A DNA stretch of 9,787 bases from Collinsella aerofaciens (GTDB lineage: Bacteria > Actinomycetota > Coriobacteriia > Coriobacteriales > Coriobacteriaceae), in assembly GCA_008671285.1 (NCBI GenBank), contig RPYR01000065.1:1-9787 (forward strand), written 5' to 3'. This document shows, piece after piece, positions 5,540 through 9,787 of this stretch (within the stretch, counting starts at the first letter, position 1; each line of letters starts with the position of its first letter). A program made the position numbers and the translations under genes. Under the pieces are notes generated by a model that saw only the letters and a program-made list of their open reading frames with translations, did no database searches and was not told the DNA's origin.

Positions 5540-5602
5540 CGGCATTTCATGTGCGCCACTAAATAGCTAAATGCCGAACCGCTGCTCGAGGCGGCGCACA
5601 TG
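5540..5602. repeat. Two interleaved perfect inverted repeats (A-B-A'-B' order)
   Basis: CGGCATTT (5540-5547) is complementary to AAATGCCG (5569-5576), and CATGTGCGCC (5548-5557) to GGCGCACATG (5593-5602). The arms alternate, the order of a pseudoknot or of two competing hairpins. Arms A and B abut with no linker, so both full helices can hardly form together. It lies just upstream of the TATAAT at 5612. Confidence 0.5.
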
Positions 5603-5611
5603 GCGGCAGGG

Positions 5612-5617
5612 TATAAT
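5612..5617 (+). promoter_or_regulatory. Perfect -10 box before the 157-residue membrane protein gene
   Basis: TATAAT lies 34 bases upstream of the ATG at 5652. The -35 position (AGGCGG at 5589-5594) does not match consensus and overlaps the last arm of the interleaved repeat, so the promoter may need an activator or be governed by that element. The rest of the 339-base stretch 5313-5651 holds only the repeats and the ybaB leader; I see no other gene there. Confidence 0.5.
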
Positions 5618-5651
5618 TTGATTGCCATAGATAGTAATTTGGAGGTGCCCC

Positions 5652-6125
5652 ATGAATGCCCCCAACGCGCTCCAAAACATCCGCTCAAAACACCCCGTTG
5701 CATATGTGGTTCTCTATCTCTTTGTCGGCTGGGCATTGCTGGTTGTCATCACCCATGCCATAGCTTTTGGAGCAGAACTGCTGATAGCCAGCTCGGACCA
5801 GCCCGTCGTCAAATGGGAGACGACCGATGAGTGCACAGACGGAACCCGAACCGTCTACTACAACAGCCCGTCCCTCTATCAAGAGTTCAAGGTCAAGATA
5901 AAGGACTTCAAGATTGTCGATGTCGAGCTAGGCGTTTATTTGGCAATCGGAGCAACCATTAACGCCGAGCAAGTCGAGTACACGGACAGCCATGCGACGT
6001 ATCGTATCGACCTCAGCATCCTAGGCCGACCGTCACGCACCTGTCTGCTCAAATGCGACATACGCGGCACCACGTTGCACATGTCCGAAATACAGATGCG
6101 CCCGGGCAAAGAGATCTCTTCTTGA
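5652..6125 (+). CDS. Small single-pass membrane protein of unknown function
   Basis: I do not recognise this 157-residue protein. A short polar N-terminus is followed by a long hydrophobic stretch (about residues 16-46), then a soluble domain of about 105 residues with alternating beta-like segments (EFKVKIKDFKIVDVELGVYLAIGA) and three cysteines (C61, C131, C135, the last two as CLLKC). It is probably anchored with the domain outside. The start is supported by GGAGG 7 bases upstream. The gene is on the opposite strand to its neighbours, sits between dnaX and ybaB which are normally adjacent, has an AT-rich promoter region, and converges on dnaX with only 21 bases between stops. It uses visibly more AT-ending codons than dnaX. 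This looks like a later insertion into the cluster. Confidence 0.78.
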   Translation: MNAPNALQNIRSKHPVAYVVLYLFVGWALLVVITHAIAFGAELLIASSDQPVVKWETTDECTDGTRTVYYNSPSLYQEFKVKIKDFKIVDVELGVYLAIGATINAEQVEYTDSHATYRIDLSILGRPSRTCLLKCDIRGTTLHMSEIQMRPGKEISS

Positions 6126-6146
6126 GCAGCATACCCGCCCGCACGG

Positions 6147-8615
6147 TTACTCCACCGGCTTGAAGATGGTGGACTGACCGAAGACGCTGCGGATGAGGGC
6201 CTTGGCCTCGTCCTCGGTCTGCGGGATGCTCGGGGCTGCGCCCTGATGGCCGAAGGGGCTGCCAGCACCGGGATTGGATTCCCAGGGAGCGGCGGGGACG
6301 TCGTCGTTTGCAGAGGCTGCGGGTGCCACAGCAGCGGCCTTGGTCGCGGACGCCGCACCCGGCACGTCGAACGGGGGCAGATTGTCCCCGCCGGCATCGG
6401 CAGCAAAACCACCGACCATAGCATCGTCGTAGGGCACCTGCTCGGATTCCCATGGCGCAGCCTGCGCAGGCGGCTGAGCCATGGGGACGGACGCGCGCTC
6501 GGGCGCTCGGGGCGCGGGCTCGGTCGGGAGCTTGCCCGTGGCAGGAGCACCGGCAGGGTTGTCGGAGCGCAGCCAAGGGGCCTTGGCCAGGTCGGATGAC
6601 TTGGGCGCAGGCGCGGCAGCGGACTTGGGCGCGGGGATCGGAGCAGCCGGTTTGGGCGCAGCAGGTTCAGGCGCCGACGGGGTCGGTGCCGCTACCGGCG
6701 CCGCTTTTGGCTGCGTCGCGCTGGCGCTCGAGGATGCAGGGGGCACCGAGGACACGGGTTGCGGGTCCGCAGATACCGCAGCCCGTGCAGATGGAGAATG
6801 CTCCTCATGTTGAGGAGCCGGCGTGCCACCCCCATCCAGGACATAGTCGACGGTACGACGACCGAAGACCGCGCAGACCGTCGGCAGGACCACCGACTGC
6901 GTATCGGCGCGACCGAGCATCTTAATGGCAAAAGTCGAACCCGCGGGGAACGAGACCGTGAGCTTGGAGCCGTCGTCGGCCGTGGCGCGGGCGTTGAGCA
7001 AAAGCCCTGCGTAGGAAGCCTGACGTGCCTTGACACGCTCGACAACCTCGGCCCATTTGCGCTGCAGCTCTCCGGCATCCTCGACCGCGGGCGTCTCGGC
7101 AGCACCGGCGGCGGCAACCTGGTCGGCATTGTTGGACTGGGGCTTAGGTGCCGGCGCGGTGGCAGACGCGGGGGCCGCAACGGGCTGAGGCGCAGGCGCT
7201 GCAGGCTTGGAAGCTGACACGGACGCAGAACGGGGCGCAGGCTGGGCAGCCGGAACAGCAGCACCACGGTCCCAAGGCATACCGCCCTGGCGCGCGGACG
7301 TAGCAGCGGGGGCAGCGGATGCCGCCGGGGCGGCAGCGCGGGCGCCCGAAATGAGCGTCGGCTGTTGGGCAGCAGCGGGTACGGATGCTGCAGGCGCGGC
7401 GGCCTGAACAGCAGCCACGCTCGCCGGCACGGCGGCGTTGGCAACCATGGCCTCCAGGCGTGCCACGCGCTCGGCCAATGCCTCAATCGTTAAATCAGCC
7501 TCGGGACGCGCCAGACGCGTGCAGGCAATCTCGAGCACCAGGCGCACGTCGCTCGCGCCCCTCATCTCCAGTGCGGCATCGTCGAGCACCGTCAGCACGC
7601 GGGCCAGGCGGTCGGCAGGATGCTCGCCAAAGGCAGCGGCCTCGGCAGCAAGCGCCTCGGCCTGCTCCGAGCCGCCCTCAAACAGCTCGGCACGGGCACC
7701 GGCAACGCAGGCAACGTACACGTCACGCACATGCGCCACCAGGTCGCGCGTCAGCTCAAGCAGGTCATTGCCCTCCTCGACCTGCACACGAATCAGTCCA
7801 TAGAGCTCGGCAACATCGCGATCGGCAATGGCGCGGGAAAACTCGCCCAGGATCTGGTCCGAAACCTCGCCCAAAAGCGAGCGGGCGTCGTCCGCATGCA
7901 CAGAACCGTTGCCAAAGACGCTCAGCTGCTCCAGCGTGGAGAGCGCGTCGCGCATGCCGCCCTTGGCATGGCGCGCCACGATGGCGAGCGCCTCGTCGTC
8001 GTAATCGAAGCCCTCCTGCTCGCACACGTATGCCAGGCGATGCTCGATATCCTCGTTGCCGATGCGGTGGAAATCGAAGCGCTGGCAGCGCGAGAGGATG
8101 GTCTCCAGAATCTTTTGCGGGTCGGTAGTGCACAGCACAAAGATCACGTGCGCCGGCGGCTCCTCGAGCGTCTTGAGCAGCGCGTTGAACGCCGCCGTCG
8201 TGAGCATGTGGACCTCGTCGATGATATAGATCTTGTACTTGCCGCGCACCGGGGCAAAGTTGACGGAGTTGATGATCTCCTCGCGCACGTTGTCCACGCC
8301 GGTACGGCTTGCAGCATCGAGCTCGTAGACATCCGGGTGGTTGCCCTCGGCGATGAGCTCGCACTCCTCGCAAGTGCCGTCGGGCATGCAGCCGCTTGCA
8401 CCCTCGGCGCGCGCCGCCTCGGCATTGCGGCACAGCAGCGCCTTGGCCAGAATGCGCGCCATGGTGGTCTTGCCCGTGCCGCGCGGTCCGCAGAACAGAT
8501 AGGCGTGGGACAGGCGCCCCTCGGTGATGGCGTGCTCGAGCGTCGAGACGATATGCTGCTGGCCCACCACAGAGTCGAAGGTGAGCGGGCGATACTTTCG
8601 GTACAACGATTCCAT
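6147..8615 (-). CDS. dnaX: DNA polymerase III subunit gamma/tau
   Basis: The 822-residue clamp-loader ATPase starts MESLYRKYRPLTFDSVVGQQ. It shows Walker A GPRGTGKT (43-50), a four-cysteine zinc site (C62, C76, C82, C85), Walker B IIDEVH (131-136), sensor 1 CTTDPQKI (162-169) and the SRC arginine-finger motif (175-177). After the collar region comes an Ala/Pro linker (about 415-513), a conserved tau-type domain (about 514-594, ELQRKWAEVVERVKARQ onward), a second Ala/Pro-rich stretch of about 200 residues, and a conserved-looking end PQTEDEAKALIRSVFGQSTI. The protein organises the replisome and loads the beta clamp. I chose the ATG at 8615 because it gives the family N-terminus and has GGGGGAG 5 bases upstream; the frame stays open 143 codons further, but that part overlaps the divergent gene. 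I see no A-rich slippery site, so gamma is probably not made by frameshifting. Confidence 0.97.
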   Translation of the reverse strand: MESLYRKYRPLTFDSVVGQQHIVSTLEHAITEGRLSHAYLFCGPRGTGKTTMARILAKALLCRNAEAARAEGASGCMPDGTCEECELIAEGNHPDVYELDAASRTGVDNVREEIINSVNFAPVRGKYKIYIIDEVHMLTTAAFNALLKTLEEPPAHVIFVLCTTDPQKILETILSRCQRFDFHRIGNEDIEHRLAYVCEQEGFDYDDEALAIVARHAKGGMRDALSTLEQLSVFGNGSVHADDARSLLGEVSDQILGEFSRAIADRDVAELYGLIRVQVEEGNDLLELTRDLVAHVRDVYVACVAGARAELFEGGSEQAEALAAEAAAFGEHPADRLARVLTVLDDAALEMRGASDVRLVLEIACTRLARPEADLTIEALAERVARLEAMVANAAVPASVAAVQAAAPAASVPAAAQQPTLISGARAAAPAASAAPAATSARQGGMPWDRGAAVPAAQPAPRSASVSASKPAAPAPQPVAAPASATAPAPKPQSNNADQVAAAGAAETPAVEDAGELQRKWAEVVERVKARQASYAGLLLNARATADDGSKLTVSFPAGSTFAIKMLGRADTQSVVLPTVCAVFGRRTVDYVLDGGGTPAPQHEEHSPSARAAVSADPQPVSSVPPASSSASATQPKAAPVAAPTPSAPEPAAPKPAAPIPAPKSAAAPAPKSSDLAKAPWLRSDNPAGAPATGKLPTEPAPRAPERASVPMAQPPAQAAPWESEQVPYDDAMVGGFAADAGGDNLPPFDVPGAASATKAAAVAPAASANDDVPAAPWESNPGAGSPFGHQGAAPSIPQTEDEAKALIRSVFGQSTIFKPVE

Positions 8616-8730
8616 GGGTGCTCCCCCGGGTATACTGAGTCTTGTTGCCGCGACGGCCAAGCGGTCGCACGGCATACTGCATTCATAATAACCCGTACGG
8701 CGAGCCCGCCGCGATAGGAGTCCAAAGAGC
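8616..8730. promoter_or_regulatory. Divergent control region between dnaX and the YcxB-like gene
   Basis: These 115 bases must drive both flanking genes. Toward dnaX the minus strand carries TATACC (8627-8632 region) only about 12 bases before the ATG, giving a very short leader. Toward the plus-strand gene CATAAT (8684-8689) is the best -10. Neither has a good -35. No RNA gene such as SRP RNA or tRNA-Ser, sometimes found beside dnaX, is visible. Confidence 0.3.
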
Positions 8731-9438
8731 ATGGCAGACGCAGAGAGCAACCTCGTTCCCTCCGAAGCAGCCGACCAGGTCGAGGTCGCGCTCGAGAAGC
8801 AGGCTGCAGCCGACGACGGCATCCTGTACCTCAACGAGTACCAGTACGAAAACGACCTGGTCACCGACTTCGCCCGTCTGGTCGCCTCGCCCAGGCGTCG
8901 CGGCTCGCTGTATGTCGCCGCGGCAATTGCCGCGCTCATCGGCATCGGCATGCTGGTGGCCGGCGGCAACTGGATCAAGTTTGGCGTCGTCCTGATCGTA
9001 TTCGGCGCCTTTTTGGCCTGGTGGAGCAAAAACCTGCACCACACCCTCGCCCGCGACTTTATCGACGCCGTTGAGGCCGACGAGTCAATGGGTGGCCGCT
9101 ATCGCCGCGTCGCCGCCAACGAGGACGGCCTGATGGTTTGGGGCAAGAGCGGTAAGTCACAGTTCTTCCCGTTTGACAAGCTCGACCACGTACTCGACGG
9201 CGAGCGCATCTTTGTTGCCATGTTAGCAGACCAGGGCGTGACGATCCCCAAGGACACCTTCGTCCGTGGCGATGCCGAGCAGTTCGGCCCCTTCCTCAAG
9301 GCCCGCCTCAACAAAAAACTCCGCATCGAGCCCAAGCGCAAGAAGATGAAGGCAGAAAAGGCCGCTGCCGAAGCCAAACAGGGCGACAAGCCCCAGGAGA
9401 CCAAACGCAAGCAGAAGAAGAACAAGAAAAAGCGCTAA
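8731..9438 (+). CDS. YcxB-like membrane protein with Lys-rich tail
   Basis: The 235-residue protein has an acidic N-terminus (1-50), two adjacent hydrophobic segments (about 59-77 and 82-98) ending in AWW, and a following domain (about 105-192). In that domain VAANEDGLMVWGKSGKSQFFPFDKLDHVL and FVAMLADQGVTIPKDTF resemble the YcxB-like domain: a strand pattern with a conserved aromatic/Asp turn and the late 'P(K/R)..F' motif. The role of YcxB proteins is not established. The last 40 residues are strongly basic (Lys/Ala/Glu, ending KKNKKKR) and probably cytoplasmic, able to touch RNA, DNA or lipid head groups. AGGAG lies about 10 bases before the ATG. It is divergent from dnaX and is followed after 144 bases by the second kinase gene. 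Confidence 0.8.
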   Translation: MADAESNLVPSEAADQVEVALEKQAAADDGILYLNEYQYENDLVTDFARLVASPRRRGSLYVAAAIAALIGIGMLVAGGNWIKFGVVLIVFGAFLAWWSKNLHHTLARDFIDAVEADESMGGRYRRVAANEDGLMVWGKSGKSQFFPFDKLDHVLDGERIFVAMLADQGVTIPKDTFVRGDAEQFGPFLKARLNKKLRIEPKRKKMKAEKAAAEAKQGDKPQETKRKQKKNKKKR

Positions 9439-9493
9439 GGCCAAGCCAGGCAGGTAGCCTCGCATCCCGCTATCCTCCCCATGCACCCGAGCG

Positions 9494-9502
9494 TGCTACA
9501 CT
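9494..9502 (+). promoter_or_regulatory. Candidate extended -10 promoter of the right-edge kinase
   Basis: TGCTACACT has the same form (TGn plus TACACT) as the candidate promoter of the kinase/FHA operon. It lies 80 bases before the ATG at 9583. The -35 position (CCTCCC) does not match, as is common for extended -10 promoters. Confidence 0.42.
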
Positions 9503-9582
9503 AGCAGCATCTATGCCACCGCGAACGGCTCGGCTCCGCGCCCGCCACTCGCAAACGAACTTTAAACGCACGAGGGTTGGCC

Positions 9583-9787
9583 ATGCCGCTTTTCTCGCAA
9601 CATACCGCCCGGTTCTCGCCGGACGTTCCTTTGGAGGGCACCAGCGCTCGCGAGCTGCTCAAGCGGTACCAGCCGCTCGAGACACTTGCGACCGGCGGTT
9701 TTGGCTCCATCGAGATCTGCCGCGACACGCATCTGCGCCGCCGCGTCGCCATTAAGCGCATCCCCCTTATCAACGGTGCCGGCATGC
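9583..9787 (+). CDS. Ser/Thr protein kinase, N-terminal 68 residues (runs off window)
   Basis: The frame is open to the window end. The translation shows a short leader, then LLKRYQPLETLATGGFGSIE with the kinase glycine loop (T37-GGFGS-I43) and VAIKRI carrying the ATP-anchoring lysine (K58). This is subdomains I and II of a Hanks-type Ser/Thr kinase. The catalytic loop lies outside the window, so activity cannot be judged. CGAGGG lies about 6 bases before the ATG. It is a different kinase from the one at 1390-3234: here the kinase domain starts within 30 residues of the N-terminus, against about 55 there. Confidence 0.85.
   Translation, partial: MPLFSQHTARFSPDVPLEGTSARELLKRYQPLETLATGGFGSIEICRDTHLRRRVAIKRIPLINGAGM

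Noticed and set aside
6147..8615. Programmed frameshift in dnaX producing gamma
   Set aside because: I looked for runs of five or more A on the coding strand or an A AAA AAG-like heptamer and found none.
7385..8717. Plus-strand open frames of 247 and 365 codons over dnaX
   Set aside because: They are complements of the DnaX ATPase domain; their composition follows from dnaX codon use.
8616..9044. Upstream extension of dnaX by 143 codons
   Set aside because: The frame is open, but the family N-terminus MESLYRKYRP and a ribosome site fix the start at 8615. The extension covers the divergent YcxB-like gene and its promoter.
9513..9755. An 80-codon plus-strand open frame before and over the right-edge kinase
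   Set aside because: It is in a different frame from the kinase, whose glycine loop and VAIK lysine are clear, and it has no ribosome site.

Overview
This is a high-GC chromosomal window with dense gene packing, in-phase operons and extended -10 promoters. A dnaX / ybaB / recR recombination-replication cluster lies next to a NifJ-type pyruvate oxidoreductase and several Ser/Thr kinase genes. I read it as an anaerobic actinobacterium of the class Coriobacteriia, most likely Collinsella or a close relative. That placement rests on protein appearance and gene mix only; no marker RNA is present.

Layout, left to right. (1) The first 73 bases are the start of nifJ on the minus strand, fed by a long (about 275 nt) GC-rich leader. 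(2) Positions 448-4136 hold a three-gene minus-strand operon, transcribed right to left: a membrane-anchored exported protein with a Ser/Gly linker, a Ser/Thr kinase with four C-terminal membrane segments (4-base ATGA overlap with the gene before it), and an FHA-domain protein (3-base gap). This looks like a self-contained sensor / kinase / phosphothreonine-reader unit and is the most interesting system here. Its 5' region has an extended -10 promoter, two related dyads, and a terminator-shaped hairpin between a possible leaderless in-frame ATG and the Shine-Dalgarno-led ATG. (3) recR and ybaB (minus strand) follow, coding for a recombination mediator and a YbaB/EbfC nucleoid protein. (4) A 339-base non-coding stretch with striking repeats and a small plus-strand membrane-protein gene separate ybaB from dnaX. 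(5) dnaX (minus) codes for the clamp-loader tau subunit, 822 residues, with two long Ala/Pro-rich segments. (6) Divergent from dnaX is a YcxB-like membrane protein gene (plus), then the first 68 codons of a second Ser/Thr kinase that runs off the window.

Functionally the window joins three themes: central anaerobic carbon metabolism (nifJ), DNA replication and repair (dnaX, ybaB, recR), and Ser/Thr phosphorylation signalling (the operon and the kinase at the right edge). I found no rRNA, tRNA, CRISPR array, insertion sequence or phage gene. All promoter, operator and RNA-structure calls are by eye and are scored accordingly.
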